Origin: Nannobrachium achirus
Lineage: Eukaryota > Chordata > Actinopteri > Myctophiformes > Myctophidae
NCBI GenBank assembly: GCA_963921795.1
Contig: OY997643.1
Span: forward strand, 9,021,033 to 9,085,032
Reading direction: 5' to 3'
Length of the DNA stretch: 64,000 nucleotides
Positions 44,535 to 56,886 of the stretch are shown here, one piece after another; the first letter of the stretch is position 1, and every line of letters begins with the position of its first letter. The position numbers and the translations under genes are program-made. Under the pieces are notes generated by a model. It worked only from the letters and a program-made list of their open reading frames with translations, made no database searches and was not told the origin of the DNA.

Positions 44535-44845
44535 GTCCCATAGGGTCTTCAACGTTTTCAGGCCAAGGACCCCTTAGTTGAGAGAGAGAGATGTAGCAGG
44601 GACCCCCACAACTTTTTCATAGATTCATAGATAGTTTCATTGTTTGATAGCACACTCATCTGTATGTTATTATATTGCCGAAAATTGCCGTCACACTGCG
44701 AGGCGTTGTGAGCTTGTAGATCTGCTATTTTTGGCTGAGGTTCTCAGGATATGGACACTAGGGTTCAAGGGGTTTTATCACTCAAATATTTGGAGGACCC
44801 CCTGTAGCAACTCTGAGGACCCCCTGCTGAAGACCCTTGCCATAG
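44535..44845. mobile_element. hAT-like relic (AGGGTCTTCA ends)
   Basis: AGGGTCTTCAACG and GCTGAAGACCCT are inverted. Contains AAGGACCCC and GGACCCCC repeats and the GAGCTTGTAGATC motif at 44,710. Confidence 0.55.
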
Positions 44846-45068
44846 ACAAGATAATAGGCCTAATGTTTAATAGACAAACAAAACGAAAAGCAAACAATGA
44901 ATAAATGAATAGCTTTCAAACTGGATATGATTTTTGGGAGGCTGCACAATGGTATAATATGACTGTGTGTTGTGTGTTGATCACACAAAAAACATTTATT
45001 TAATGAAAGAGACAAGATTAAAAAAAAGAAAAAAAGAAAAAGAAAAAATCTTTTCTTCTAGAAATAGC

Positions 45069-45329
45069 TAATCTTTGAGTCAATAGGGGAAATGCCTGTC
45101 GCAAGTTGATGTCATAAATGTCAAGTGTCATTTTCATGGCATGCATGATGTGCAAAACAAAAACATTTGAAATATTGATTTGATGCTCATATTAACCATA
45201 GGAAGTATTACGTTTGTTTTTATTTTCACATGCATGCCATAAATTCCATAGGGATAGATCACATCACAAATTACATTTATGACATCATCAACTTGCGACA
45301 GGCATTTCCCCTATTGAGTGAAAGATTAA
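45069..45329. mobile_element. MITE with inverted repeats of about 52 bp
   Basis: TAATCTTTGAGTCAATAGGGG on the left and CCCCTATTGAGTGAAAGATTA on the right; arms continue through TGTCGCAAGTTGATGTCATA. Total about 260 bp, no coding sequence. Confidence 0.85.
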
Positions 45330-45804
45330 ATAATTAAGGGGTTTTAAATTTTACATTGTAGGCCTATTTATAGAGGACAATTATAATGTATTAAGGCATA
45401 TTTTGTCCTATTAGCCAGGGATCCCCTTAAAAATGCCCCTGATTCATGTTGTATGTGTTGTTTAATCTGAGTCCCCAGAAGTTATTATTGTACTCGCCAC
45501 TAGGTCGTTAAACAATATACAAAAGGCTGGACGTGAACGAGGGCTGATGATGTGCTTGTCAAGTGCGTGTGTGCACGGAACAGCGTGTGCGCGCACGCAC
45601 CTGACTGTGTAGGCTAATCACTAATCAGCGCTCGGAGCAGATGTTATAAGAAGTTTCCTTTGATTCTTACAAGTTGTGTGTGTTCAATGTAAGTCCTGTG
45701 TTTCTGAGTTAAATGCTGTTCATTTCTGCCACACAATAAGCCCTTCTTTGATGTCCCATTTGTACAAAAAAAGTAGGCTACTTACACACTCTTTACTTAA
45801 GAGT

Positions 45805-45900
45805 AGGGATGGGTATCGTTCACCTTTTAATCGATACGATACCCTTTTCGATACCTGGGAATCGATACGATACCTTTTTCGATACCAATTTCGATACTTT
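45805..45900. mobile_element. GGGATGGGTATCG-type transposon end
   Basis: GATGGGTATCG followed by ATCGATACGATACC repeats, a common fish DNA transposon terminus. Partial. Confidence 0.45.
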
Positions 45901-45914
45901 TTATTTATTATGAT

Positions 45915-47577
45915 TATTAGTGGCCAAGGCCACGAGTGGCAAATGGCCACTCATTGGTATTGGACTTCATCATTAGTGGCCAAGGCCACGAAGTGGCAAA
46001 AGCCTTGGCCACTCATTGTTATTGGACTTCAGCACTATTATTATTATTATTATTCTTCCGCCACTTTTGCTCTAGCGGCTAGACCGTGCAGTCGCTTTTT
46101 ACGAAACTCGGCAGTATGGCAGAGGACTATGCCAAACGGCTAAAACGCGAAGCTCGCAACAATCGGCCAAAGGGTGGCGCTGTAGGAAGCCTTGGAAAGT
46201 GCAAACTTTGAACTGGTGTAGCTCATGCCCTGTTTCAGGTACAGCAATGAAACCTGTATACACTTATGCGTCTCCTCATGCCGAACAACTTTTACGCTCT
46301 GACTTTTGACCTCTGACCTTTACCTCTCCCACAATTTTGAATTCTATGAAAAACAGTAAAAATGTATCTCCTCCTGGGATTTTCGCGTAACGTGCGCGAA
46401 ACTTTTTTTACATGAACTTTGGACCAATACGGTCTGAAAAGTTAGCCGGATTTTCTTTAAAGCGAAACATTATTTTTTAATAATTAACCGTATAATGCAG
46501 TTTCATGCAAATTATTCTTCTGCCTCTAAATCATACTGCAAAGTGACACGTTCATGGCAGTATGGCAGAGGACCATGCCAAACGGCTAAAACGCGAAGCT
46601 CGCAACAATCGGCCAAAGGGTGGCGCTGTAGGAAGCCTTCGAAAGTGCAAACTTTGAACTGGTGTAGCTCATGCCCTGTTTCAGGTACAGCAATGGAACC
46701 TGTATACACTTATGCGTCTCCTCATGCCGAACAACTTTTACGCTCTGACTTTTGACCTCTGACCTTTACTTCTCCCACAATTTTGAATTATATGAAAAAC
46801 AGTAAAAATGTATCTCCTCCTGGGATTTTCGCGTAATGTGCGCGAAACTTTTTTTACATGAACTTTGGACCAATACGGTCTGAAAACTCAGGCGGATTTT
46901 CTTTAAAGCGAAACATTAATTTTTAATAATTCACTCAATGTTGCAGTTATATGCAAATTATTCTTCTGCCTCTAAATCATACATGCAAAGTGACACGTTC
47001 ATGGCATTTGGCAAATATGTAGAGGATTAGTCCAAATATCACTGAAAGCAATCTTACTCCAATTGGCCAAAGGGGGGCGCTATACGAAGCGTTTGAAAAC
47101 TCAAACTTTAAAGGGGCATAAGTCATGCCTCGTTTGGTTTGAAGACATGCAACTTGCTTACACGCGTGCCTTGACTCAAGCTGAAGACATCTGTGTCTTT
47201 GTTAAGTAAGCTCCGCCCTTCGATTTTCCGCCTTTTGGAGCAGTTCGTAAAACACTTAAACCCGCTTTTATTCCGGAACTTTCGCGTCATGTGCACGGAA
47301 CTTTTTTTACATGAACTTTGGACCAATATCTAAAGATCTGTCAGATCGGATTTTTTAAACATTGAAACATGCTTTTTTAATAGTTCAATCAACATTGCAA
47401 GTTGTATGCAAATTATTCTTCTGCCTCTAAAACATACATGCAAAGTAACATTTTCATGATGAACTACCGTAGAGGGTAAGTCCAAATATCACTGAAACCA
47501 AAAAGAATCATATTTGAACTGGGGACCCCCCACCCTGACGTGAGTAGGGTTTTCCCATGATCTGGTCCTTAGGCTAG
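45915..47577 (+). repeat. Array unit 1 head (R1, partly doubled)
   Basis: Starts TAGTGGCCAAGGCCACG; marker CTAGCGGCTAGACCGTGCAG at 46,071. The segment GGCAGTATGGCAGAGGAC occurs at 46,111 and 46,556, an internal duplication. Then AAAGGGGGGCGCTATACGAAG near 47,070. Confidence 0.85.
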
Positions 47578-47585
47578 ATGCAGAA

Positions 47586-47914
47586 TAGAGCTGGGACGTT
47601 CGCGAACGAATCAAACCTTTTGAACGGCTCTTTGAAGTGAACGTTGGGATCCGGTTCGCGCAGTAGAGAGCCGTTCATTTGGGGGGAAGACCCCCTCCCC
47701 CCAATTCAACATCTCCTTGCTACTCCACTGAGTACTGACTGAGTACAGTGAGTGAGTGAGAGAGAGAGAACAAGTGGAGGAGCGAGTTCATTGTTGCCTG
47801 CTTGTTTTTTTTAGGTGTTTTATGAATAACAACAGTCAAGGTAGCTTAATTTACACACACATTTTATGATCGATGGTACTGTCTCACTTCAAATAGCCAT
47901 AAATCCCACCTCTA
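47586..47914. mobile_element. hAT-N (TAGAGSTGGGA ends), copy 1
   Basis: TAGAGCTGGGA and TCCCACCTCTA ends flanked by exact ATGCAGAA duplications (47,578-47,585; 47,915-47,922). Internally deleted relative to 52,317-52,799. Confidence 0.88.
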
Positions 47915-47933
47915 ATGCAGAATGGTTAGGCAC

Positions 47934-48083
<150 letters not shown>

Positions 48084-48289
48084 TATTCTTCTGCCTCTAA
48101 AACATACATTCAAAGTCACATTTAAATCACACTTTGCAATAATGTAGGTTAGTGCACTGTGCACTTGTGCACTTGTAACCCACGGTTCAGCGGGAATTAC
48201 AGTCATTTTATTTTATTTTTCAAATGGAATATATTCTTATTTTTCACATGCAATGTTTTGACCACGGTCCCTGAGTCACAGCTGCAGAG

Positions 48290-48840
48290 CATTCGTAATC
48301 ACCACACCCTGTATAAAGCCAGTCTTTTTTCAGTTTGTTCAGTAACCTCATTGGAGCTGCTGCAGGTTTGTACACATTTCATTTCAAGACTATTCCAATT
48401 TCTAACAGCATTGCTCCATTTATATTTAACCCACACTATATTGCTTTTAGATCCACCTGACCAACTCTGATATTGACACTGAGGCTGCGTGACTAAGATA
48501 ATTGGTAAGTGAACATGTGGCTCGGAAATGTTTGTTTCTGGTTTTGGGATTGGAATGTAAAAAGATTAATTTCGGTAATGTAATTATTGCTTGTAGATAA
48601 GCAGATTTGTCGACTTTATTTAGTTTTAAGCTTGTAGATCGGCTGATTAGTTGATTTTTTTAGTTTTTTTGCCTGTGAACTGAATCTTAATTGTTTGGTT
48701 TTCAGAAAAACTACATTTCCCAGAATGCAGCAGCTAAGATGGTTGCTTGTTGGGCGTCGGCCGATTGAATCCATCTGAACAGTTTGAACAAAACACTGCT
48801 GAGTTGAGTGTGTGCTGCTCTGTTAACCGGTAAGACTGTT
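48290..48840 (+). ncRNA. Spliced-cassette candidate A
   Basis: TATAAA at 48,312, donor CTGCAG|GTTTGT at 48,366, acceptor GCTTTTAG with exon 48,451-48,504, donor TTG|GTAAGTG. Then acceptor GGTTTTCAG at 48,703 and a ZNF143-type motif ACTACATTTCCCAGAATGC at 48,710-48,728, with a final donor ACCG|GTAAGA at 48,830. The order TATA-donor-acceptor-donor is shared with B and C. No conserved frame, so a non-coding transcript is inferred; a captured gene fragment is the alternative. Confidence 0.4.
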
Positions 48841-49036
48841 TGCTTGTATTTTGTATGGTCTCTTTTACCGTTTTACTGTGTTATTTTGGTTCTATCGTTT
48901 ACAGTGAGAATGTGTTTTATATTGTCAGGAGTGTGCAGTTGTGGATTATTGCCTGTGTCCACTATTGTTTGGGGTGTGGCCTCATCTCTTTCTTCAATGT
49001 AAGCATTTAACTAAAGAGATGTAAGTATTATTGCGA

Positions 49037-49440
49037 CTGTTAGGTCGCAGTTACTATCGAAACCTCCACCGGCTGTCACTCTGTCCGTGTGACATCATAC
49101 TTTTGCCCTATTCATATCTCCGTTACCATTGCCCCTATCCATGCCAAACTTTGCACACACTCCTTGGCTGCCTGATTTCTCACATGGCCCTCCAGCGCCA
49201 CCATGAGGCCGATTCTTGCAAAACATTTGCGAACACTGCTCCTACAGATTTTGGCCTAAAATCACGCAAATTGATTGTCAAATCACAACCTCCGTCCCTG
49301 ATTTCACACATGCCCCTCTCTAGCGCCACCATCAGACAGATTTTTGCAAAACACATTTTACAACACTGCTCCTACAGATTTTGGCCTAAAATCACGCAAA
49401 TTGGATGGCAAATCACAACCTCCAAATCAGCAGATCTGTT
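49037..49440 (+). repeat. CTCCACCGGCTGTC repeat, second copy
   Basis: Begins CGCAGTTACTATCGAAACC; TAGCGCCACC and ACACTGCTCCTACAGATTTT blocks repeat twice. Relative of 39,447. Confidence 0.7.
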
Positions 49441-49564
49441 GACTTTATTTTGTTTTAACCTTGTAGATCGGCTGATTAGTTGATTTTTCTTTTTTTTTTT
49501 ATCCAGGCCCTGTTTTTGCATGTGAACTGAATCTAACTGATGGCTTTGCTTGGTTTTCAGAAAA

Positions 49565-49604
49565 ACTACATTTCCCAGAATGCAGCAGCTAAGATGGCTG
49601 CTTG
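49565..49604 (+). promoter_or_regulatory. ZNF143-type site plus YY1-like site
   Basis: ACTACATTTCCCAGAATGC at 49,565-49,583 matches the vertebrate ZNF143/THAP11 consensus (ACTACANNTCCCAGNNTGC), followed by AAGATGGCTGC, a YY1-like core. The pair is typical of TATA-less promoters. Preceded by a TTTTCAG acceptor-like end, so it may also lie in an exon. Confidence 0.6.
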
Positions 49605-49710
49605 TTGCAATCAGTTTGATTTGTCAGCACCTGGCCGCAACACAGCTTCTCCGAGTCAGGCAATCCAAATGTTTTTGCTCTTAACCACCGAGCTCTGCTT
49701 CACTGTGTAG
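49594..49710 (+). CDS. Small ORF downstream of the ZNF143/YY1 motif
   Basis: ATG in good context (AAGATGG), 38 codons: MAACCNQFDLSAPGRN, ending ELCFTV-stop. It sits in a candidate first exon closed by a donor at 49,742 (intron 92 nt to 49,833, acceptor CATTGTAG) with AATAAA at 50,431. Unrecognised. The ATG may be only the YY1 motif; the paralogous site at 48,735 encodes just nine codons, so coding function is doubtful. Confidence 0.25.
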   Translation: MAACCNQFDLSAPGRNTASPSQAIQMFLLLTTELCFTV

Positions 49711-49963
49711 CTGGCTCTCGAAGGGACTCTTCCATCGAGCAGTAAGCAAAACTCCACTATGTTCTCCTCTGTCGCACATTTGCTCTGTATTTTGCCACAT
49801 TGCTAATGGTGGTTCTATCTGTTCCCATTGTAGGCAAATTAGGAGCTGCATCTGAGTCTTGGAAGAGAAATGACATGTGTTAATGGAAGCAACAGCATAC
49901 TGTGAAACATATGTTTCGAATGTAACCCCTGTTTGTTAAGTTCTGGAAAGAAGCATATTTTGA

Positions 49964-50293
49964 GTTAAAAGCCCCGGTTTTGGGAAGAACTTTATTTCAT
50001 GTTTTAGGGGAACGCCCCATTGAATAAAACAACGCTTATTGCGTTTTCACCTTGAGAACTGTTTCCGTGTGCTGGTTTGGGTTCAGACTTAACAATACTT
50101 AATGTTTAAAAACTTTATTTGAAGACGTGTTAAAAGCCCCGGTTTTGGGAAGAACTTTATTTCATGTTTTAGGGGAACGCCCCATTGAATAAAACAACGC
50201 TTATTGCGTTTTCACCTTGAGAACAGTTTCCGTGTGCTGGTTTGGGTTCAGACTTCACAATACTTAATGTTTAAAAACTTTATTTGAAGACGT
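49964..50293 (+). repeat. Tandem duplication, 165-bp unit
   Basis: GTTAAAAGCCCCGG starts at 49,964 and 50,129; two almost identical copies. Confidence 0.93.
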
Positions 50294-50430
50294 TTACTAC
50301 TTGAATTATTTGAAAACATTGTGATTTAAAAGACATGCCTGAAAATGGCTAGGTTGTTAACCCTCTGTTTTGAAGGTTTACAACCTGATGACCAACTCTT
50401 CAACAAAGACAACTAATGAAAAAGTTGGAA

Positions 50431-50436
50431 AATAAA
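50431..50436 (+). terminator. Candidate poly-A signal
   Basis: AATAAA after the 165-bp duplication. Confidence 0.4.
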
Positions 50437-50499
50437 GATATTGAGTTAAAACCTTGAGGAGTTCTTTGGAACTATTTTATGTCTGTTGCATATAGTCTT

Positions 50500-51164
50500 T
50501 TGCATACATGTTGTGTAGAGGTCAATTTGTGCTTTCACCAATAACTATGCCGATTAGTGTAAAATCGGCAGAGTCTCTGTAATTTATAGCGCCACCAGAA
50601 GGCCGAAAACGCATTCTTCGATATTACTCCTTCAGATTTTATCCGATAATCACACAAATGGGCACACAGTATCTCTACAGTGATGTAATCATGACGGATT
50701 TGTCCAATATCATATTCTATCTAATTGGCTAACATTGAATTCCAAGGTTTGCAGGATTGCTCCTTTTTGAACAAAATGTCTCAAACGCAGCCTGCTATTT
50801 GTGTGAGATTTTGCACGCACATTCCCACTAGGCCAAGGAACAGATGCCACCCTTCTCACATTGGCCTGTTATAGCGCCACCAGCGGGTCAATTTTTGCAA
50901 AACCCATTTTTGGAACAAAATGCCTCAAATCCCACATGCAGCGTCCGATTGCCGTGAAAGGCCAAAGAACACGTGGTACCCTTTTGACTTTGGCCTATTA
51001 TAGTCACCACTAGGCCAAAAAAAAAACACCTGACCTGCCGGAGACCTGTTCGGAAGAACACTGCTTCCAGTTTTTCTTTGATTTCTTCTTTGCTTTCCCT
51101 TGATGCCTTTTTGCTTTCCTGCTATTTATGCCTTGGCCACTTTATCGCTGCTTGCAGCTATATT
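50500..51164 (+). repeat. Array unit 1 tail (R2)
   Basis: AGCGCCACCAGAAGGCCG through CCTTGGCCACTTTATCGCTG and the GCTGCTTGCAGC hairpin. The next unit starts at once (TAGTGGCCAAGGGCC). Confidence 0.8.
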
Positions 51165-52308
51165 TAGTGGCCAAGGGCCACGAAGTGGCCAAGCCCTTGG
51201 CCACTTATAGATATTGGACTTCATCTCCTTCTTCCGCCACTTTTTCTCTAGCGGCTAGACTGTGCAGTCGCTTTTTACGAAACTCGGCAGTATGGCAGAG
51301 GACTATGCCAAACGGCTAAAACGCGAAGCTCGCAACAATCGGCCAAAGGGTGGCGCTGTAGGAAGCCTTTGAAAAATGCCAACTTTGAACAGGTGTAGCT
51401 CATGCCCTGTTTCAGGTACAGCAATGAAACCTGTATACACTTATGCGTCTCCTCATGCCGAACAACTTTTACACTCTGACTTTTGACCTCTGACCTTTAC
51501 TTCTCCCACAATTTTGAATTATATGAAAAACAGTCAAAATGTATCTCCTCCTGGGATTTTCGCGTAACGTGCGCGAAACTTTTTTTACATGAACTCTGGA
51601 CCAATACGGTCTGAGAAGTTAGGCGGATTTTCTTTAAAGCGAAAGGTTATTTTTTAATAATTCACTCAATGTTGCAGTTATATGCAAATTATTCTTCTGC
51701 CTCTAAATCATACATGCAAAGTTACACGTTCATGGCATTTGGCAAATATGTAGAGGGTTAGTCCAAATATCACTGAAAGCAATCTTACTCCAATTGGCCA
51801 AAGGGGGGCGCTATACGAAGCGTTTGAAAACTCAAACTTTAAAGGGGCATAAGTCATGCCTCTTTTCGTTTGAAGACATGCAACTTGCTTACACGCGTGC
51901 CTTGACTCAAGCGGAAGACATCTGTGTCTTTGTTAAGTAAGCTCCGCCCTTAGATTTTCCGCCATTTTGAGCAGTTTGTAAAACACTTAAACCCGCCTTT
52001 ATTCCGAAACCTTCGCGTCACGTGCACGGAACTTTTTTTACATGAACTTTGGACCAATATCTAAAGATCTGTCAGATCGGATTTTTTTAAAATTGAAGCA
52101 TGCTTTTTTAATAATTCAATGCATATTGCAAGCATTATGCAAATTATTCTTCTGCCTCTAAAACATACATGCAAAGTAACATTTTCATGATGAACTACTG
52201 TAGAGGGTAAGTCCAAATATCACTGAAACCAAAAATAATCATATTTGAACTGGGGACCCCCCACCCTGACGTGAGTAGGGTTTTCCCATGATCTGGGCCT
52301 TAGGTTAG
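51165..52308 (+). repeat. Array unit 2 head (R1)
   Basis: Same blocks as 45,915-47,577 without the internal doubling. Confidence 0.88.
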
Positions 52309-52316
52309 ATGCAGAA

Positions 52317-52799
52317 TAGAGCTGGGACGTTCGCGAACGAATCGAATCTTTTGAACGGCTCTTTGAAGTGAACGTTGGGATCCGGTTTGCGCAGTAGAGA
52401 GCCGTTCATTTGGGGGGGAGACCCCCTCCCCCCAATTCAACATCTCCTTGCTACTCCACTGAGTACTGACTGAGTACAGTGAGTGAGTGAGAGAGAGAGA
52501 ACAAGTGGAGGAGCGAGTTCATTGTTGCCTGCTTGTTTTTTTTGGTGTTTTATGAATAACAAAAGTCAAGGTAGCTTAATTTACACACACATTTTATGAA
52601 AAGGGTAAATACTAAATTGTGATCTCAACTGTCAGCAGAGGAATGTGGTGCCACCTTGTGGATTCATGTTTAAACAAATTCTTCTTAAAAATATATAAAT
52701 ATACAAGGAGCCAAATGAGCCAGTCTTTTGAACGGCTCTTTTTAGTGAGCCAGATCGATGGTACTGTCTCACTTCAAAGAGCCATAAATCCCACCTCTA
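52317..52799. mobile_element. hAT-N (TAGAGSTGGGA ends), copy 2
   Basis: Flanked by ATGCAGAA on both sides (52,309-52,316; 52,800-52,807), the same site as copy 1, so it was inserted before the units were duplicated. Confidence 0.88.
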
Positions 52800-52839
52800 A
52801 TGCAGAATAGACCCAAACACAGCTGCCCAGCAATTTGCA

Positions 52840-53700
52840 ATCAAACCACACCCAGTATAAAGTCAGTCTTTCTGCAGTAACTTGCACAGTGTGGTCCACA
52901 ACACTGGAGGTGTTACAGGCAGCAGGTATGTACTCTTTATTTATTTCAACAACTATTTCAAGTTCTGACAGTTTAATTCATTCATTATTTATACTTACCC
53001 ATGCAATAATTTGACTTTTAGATACCATACCTACCTGATCCACTCGCTACACTGGCTGTGTGAATGAGGAACATTGTGACTTGGTGAGTGACCATGTGCT
53101 CTGTAATGTAATGTTTTTTGGGATTTAAATGTAAAAAATATTTATTTTTGAATGTAATGCTTGTATGTAAGCTGCTAAGTTGATTATTGAATTGATGTAT
53201 TTTGAGTTTAAAGACGGCTTGTAGATCAGCAGATTAGCAGAATATTTTTTTTAAGCTGGTAGATCGGCAGATTAACTGAATTTGTTATTTTGTATTCATT
53301 TTATTTTATATTCATTTTGCCTTTTTCTCTGTATCCAGTCCAGGTTTTTTGGCTAGGAACTGAACAATGATGGCAAGCCAGCCCTGTACAATCCCTGTAT
53401 GATCCCAGTCCCAGTTTCAACTATGGTCATGGGTAGGAAACTCAGCGGCAGCAACTCATACACAAACATTCCCCCCAGTTCTCTCAATCCCAATCTACAC
53501 TTTGCCCTATGAACATTGAACACTCTGACTGACTTGACTACCAAGAACTTTGACCGGACTGATATTTGGGAATCAAATGTGAATATCAACTGTATGCATT
53601 CATGCTTTATTTTCCTTTTCCTTTTTCAATATAATCTCTCGCAATACAGTTTGGTCTCTTGAGTTTTATTTAATGTTGTCATCAATGTAATTCCTCCAAC
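52840..53700 (+). ncRNA. Spliced-cassette candidate B
   Basis: TATAAA at 52,856, donor CAGCAG|GTATGT at 52,926, acceptor ACTTTTAG, exon 53,022-53,083, donor TTG|GTGAGTG, then acceptor-like TATCCAG at 53,333-53,339 leading into GAACTGAACAATGATGGC. Aligns with A and C. Poly-A candidate AATAAA at 54,388. No conserved reading frame. Confidence 0.4.
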
Positions 53701-54349
53701 CAACACCTTCTTCTGCAACAACAGGTGTAGCATATGCTTTGGAAAGTATAAATTGCTAGTGGACCAAACTACAAGCCAATGCATTTTAATGTTTATGCCT
53801 GCCAGTTTATTGAATGATTGGGGTGGTGGTTATAATGGGTGTGGCCACTTCTCCTGAGTCTCTCCTGGACTGCTGTGGGCTGTTTCTCGAGTAATAGGAA
53901 CATGCCAAGTGCTGTGAAGGAGAAGGGGTTTCAGAGTAATTTGTTTATTTAAATTGTTAATGAGTTTCCACCCAAATTATATTTGTTTAATAGTAACGCA
54001 TCTTTTTTGTGACATGTATGTGTTTAGCTGTAAAATTGAAAAAACAATAAAAACAATGTAATAATAATGCATCTTTAGTGTATAGGTTAATTTTAGGCAA
54101 TGGGTTATTTTGGAAGTATTTAAGTATTGTTGCTAATTGGGGCTGTGTCCTGTGGTACAGTCCACTTCTATTTAAAGGAGGCCACAGGGACAGACAAGGT
54201 AGTTAGTTGGACCTGCACTGAAGTGAGTTATGGAAGAAAAAAAAGGTATTTGGCTGCAGACCCCATCTCAAAATATTTTGTTCCAGGGATCCCAAAAGTA
54301 AATTTTTGCGTTAAAATATTCACTCTAGATGCCGAATAGATACACGAAG
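53701..54349. other. Unassigned sequence
   Basis: No gene or repeat recognised. Confidence 0.45.
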
Positions 54350-55190
54350 CTCAGATCCGTTGACAAATGAAAACTTCAACTTTTTTCAATAAAAACAATT
54401 TAAGTTTAATTTAAGTCTGACTCTGCTAGCCACTTACAGAAAAATAATGCTGCTATAATATTTTGCAAATCTTTGTGTAAATAAACTGAAATTCATACTA
54501 TTGCATGACTATTTCTTTATCATGTTTCACAAGCATCTGGGTCTACAATGCCAGTGGTGTAAAAGTAACTGAGTACATTTACTCAAATACTATCCTTAGT
54601 ATAATGTTGAGGTATTTTATACTTCACTTGTATACTCTTACTTCTAGGCTACTCCAGTAAATGCTCATGCGTTGCATTGCATTGTGAGCTTGTAGATCTG
54701 CTATTTTCAAAAAATTTCAAGTTGATGCCAATACCTTTGTACTTTTATTCAGTATTTATCTCTATATATTGTTATTCCTGGCACCGCCCCCGTTATCCTG
54801 TACATATCCTGAAAGAGGCGGAGGCTGAAAAAGCTGTCCTGAAAAACATCATTTGGTTTCCTGTTGTCCTTGCATTAAAGTGTCAGTAGTTGGCGTTCTG
54901 GGCTCTGAATGTACCTGGGTTGCCATGTCTGCTTATAAGCAATTTGTGTCTCTAAAAATACTATAGTTGCTTATTGGGCATTCTAATATTTTTAAACCAG
55001 TGTGTGAAGTTGGCTGATGGCCTAGGCTCTAAAGAACGGCTTAAGAGGGGTGTTTTAAGATTTTCATTTATCCAGCCTCCTCCATGCAATTTTGTAGCCT
55101 ACAATGAAACCCAAAATTCAAAAATAGCAAAAATAAACTTTGACAAAAATAGAACTCAGGAACAAAAGGCAAAACTCAAGATAAAGGAAA
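54350..55190 (+). repeat. Segmental duplicate of 61,510-62,280
   Basis: Includes AATAAA at 54,388, a CAGTGGTG hAT copy from about 54,552, GAGCTTGTAGATCTGCTATT at 54,688 and AGAGGCGGAGGCTGAAAAAG. Confidence 0.85.
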
Positions 55191-55534
55191 AATAATAAAC
55201 ACAGCCCATGGATAGGGCCTTGCAGCTCTCTCGCTGTGTGGCGTGCGTGCATGCGTGTGCGACTGTGCGTGCAATATCTTTAAGCAGAGTGCATATGTCT
55301 ATAGGGCACAGGCGGCTAGACCGAGCCTCCAATATGGCCTCCAATATGGGGTCACGTGCACAAGAAAATATGATCACTCGAAAATTTCAGAAATACTCAG
55401 ATTACATTTACTCAGATTGATTTCACCCCAAGCCTCCAAAATATGAAGAAAAAGAAAATCAATAAAATCAAGGCACTCAGCCTACATAGAACTTTTTTTT
55501 TCTTTTTTTTTAAACAAACATGGTTAACAGATCC

Positions 55535-55625
55535 TGTGGCTGTCTAGTGTAGTGGTCAGGGCATGTGCCTTTCATGCAGAAGGACATTGGATCGAATCCC
55601 GCTTGGGGTTGATATAAGCTTAAAA
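55535..55625 (+). repeat. tRNA-derived SINE
   Basis: A box TAGTGTAGTGGTCAGG and B box GGATCGAATCC. A second copy is at 60,605-60,700. Confidence 0.75.
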
Positions 55626-55814
55626 TCATGACATTTGGTAGACTTTACAGTTTGGATCCTTGAACAATGTCTGATATGGAGCCTTCCCAATAATAATAAT
55701 ATCCGCCATTACTAAATAATGTAGTTTGCATCATAACTCCTGAACCAAGCATTATAATACAAACTGTGATGTCTACACCTATGTTGTGATGACCAAGGAT
55801 TGCAATGATATCAT

Positions 55815-56115
55815 GTACCAGCTCAGTGGCCTAGTGGTTTCAGTGTCTGCCCTGAGACTGGGAGATCCGGGTTCAAACCCGGGTTGTGTCATACCAAAGA
55901 CTATACAAAATTGGACCCAGTGCCTCCTGCTTGGCACTCAGCATCAAGGGTTGGATTGGGGGTAAGTCCCTGCGACATACTAGTGTCATGTCCAGGGGGT
56001 GTACTTGTACATCAAGCTGCCTCATGCTACATAAACAGGAGATAGGCTCCTGCCCTGTGAGACTCATGACTCGGCCGAGTCATATGGTCTTCATGGCTTG
56101 GCAAGGCTTACTATG
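55815..56115 (+). repeat. tRNA-derived SINE with long body
   Basis: Head AGTGGCCTAGTGGTTTCAG, B box GGGTTCAAACCC in a stable T-arm, then the TGCCTCCTGCTTGGCACTCA body known from fish SINEs. Confidence 0.8.
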
Positions 56116-56164
56116 TACAGTATCAAACTGGGTGAATAGTATCACAGTATTTTATGTCTGTTGC

Positions 56165-56875
56165 ATATAGTATTTTGCATACATGTTGTGTAAAGGTCAA
56201 TTTGTGCTTTTACCTATAACTCCCCCGATTAGTGTAAAACTTTGTATGCACACTTCCCAGAGGCCAAGGAAAAACCTGTGCCCTGCATTTTTCACATCTG
56301 CCACCAGAAGGCCGAAAACACATTCTTCAATATTACTCCTTCAGATTTTATCAGAAAATCACACAAATCAGTACACACAGTATCTCTACAGTGATGTAAT
56401 CATGACGGATTTGTCCGATATCATATTCTATCTAATTGGCTAACATTGAATTCCAAGGTTTGCAGGATTGCTCCTTTTTGAACAAAATGTCTCAAATCAT
56501 GAACGTAGCCTGCTATGCGTGTGAGATTTTGCACACACATTCCCACTAGGCCAAGGAACAGATGCCACCCTTCTCACATTGGCCTGTTATAGCGCCACCA
56601 GCGGGTCAACTTTAGCAAAACACATTTTTGGAACAAAATGCCTCAAATCCCGCATGCAGCGTACGATTGCCGTGAAAGGCATGGCACCCTTTTCACTTTG
56701 GCCTATTATAGAGTCACCACTAGGCCAAAAAAACCTACCTGACCTGCCGGAGTCCTGTTCGGAAGAACACTGCTTCTAGTTTTTCTTTGATGTCTTCTTT
56801 GCTTTCCGTTGATGCCTTTTTGCTTTCCTGCTTTTTATGCCTTGGCCACTTTATCGCTGCTTGCAGCTATATTTA
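56165..56875 (+). repeat. Array unit 2 tail (R2)
   Basis: Same as 50,500-51,164; ends with the GCTGCTTGCAGC hairpin and an ATT run. Confidence 0.85.
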
Positions 56876-56886
56876 CTATTATTATT

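Noticed and set aside
53353-53589. 78-codon minus-strand frame
   Set aside because: It lies antisense to the cassette B exon-like segment with no homologue in cassettes A or C.
55815-55885. Possible functional tRNA gene
   Set aside because: The T-arm is good, but the sequence continues into a known SINE body and the acceptor stem does not pair.
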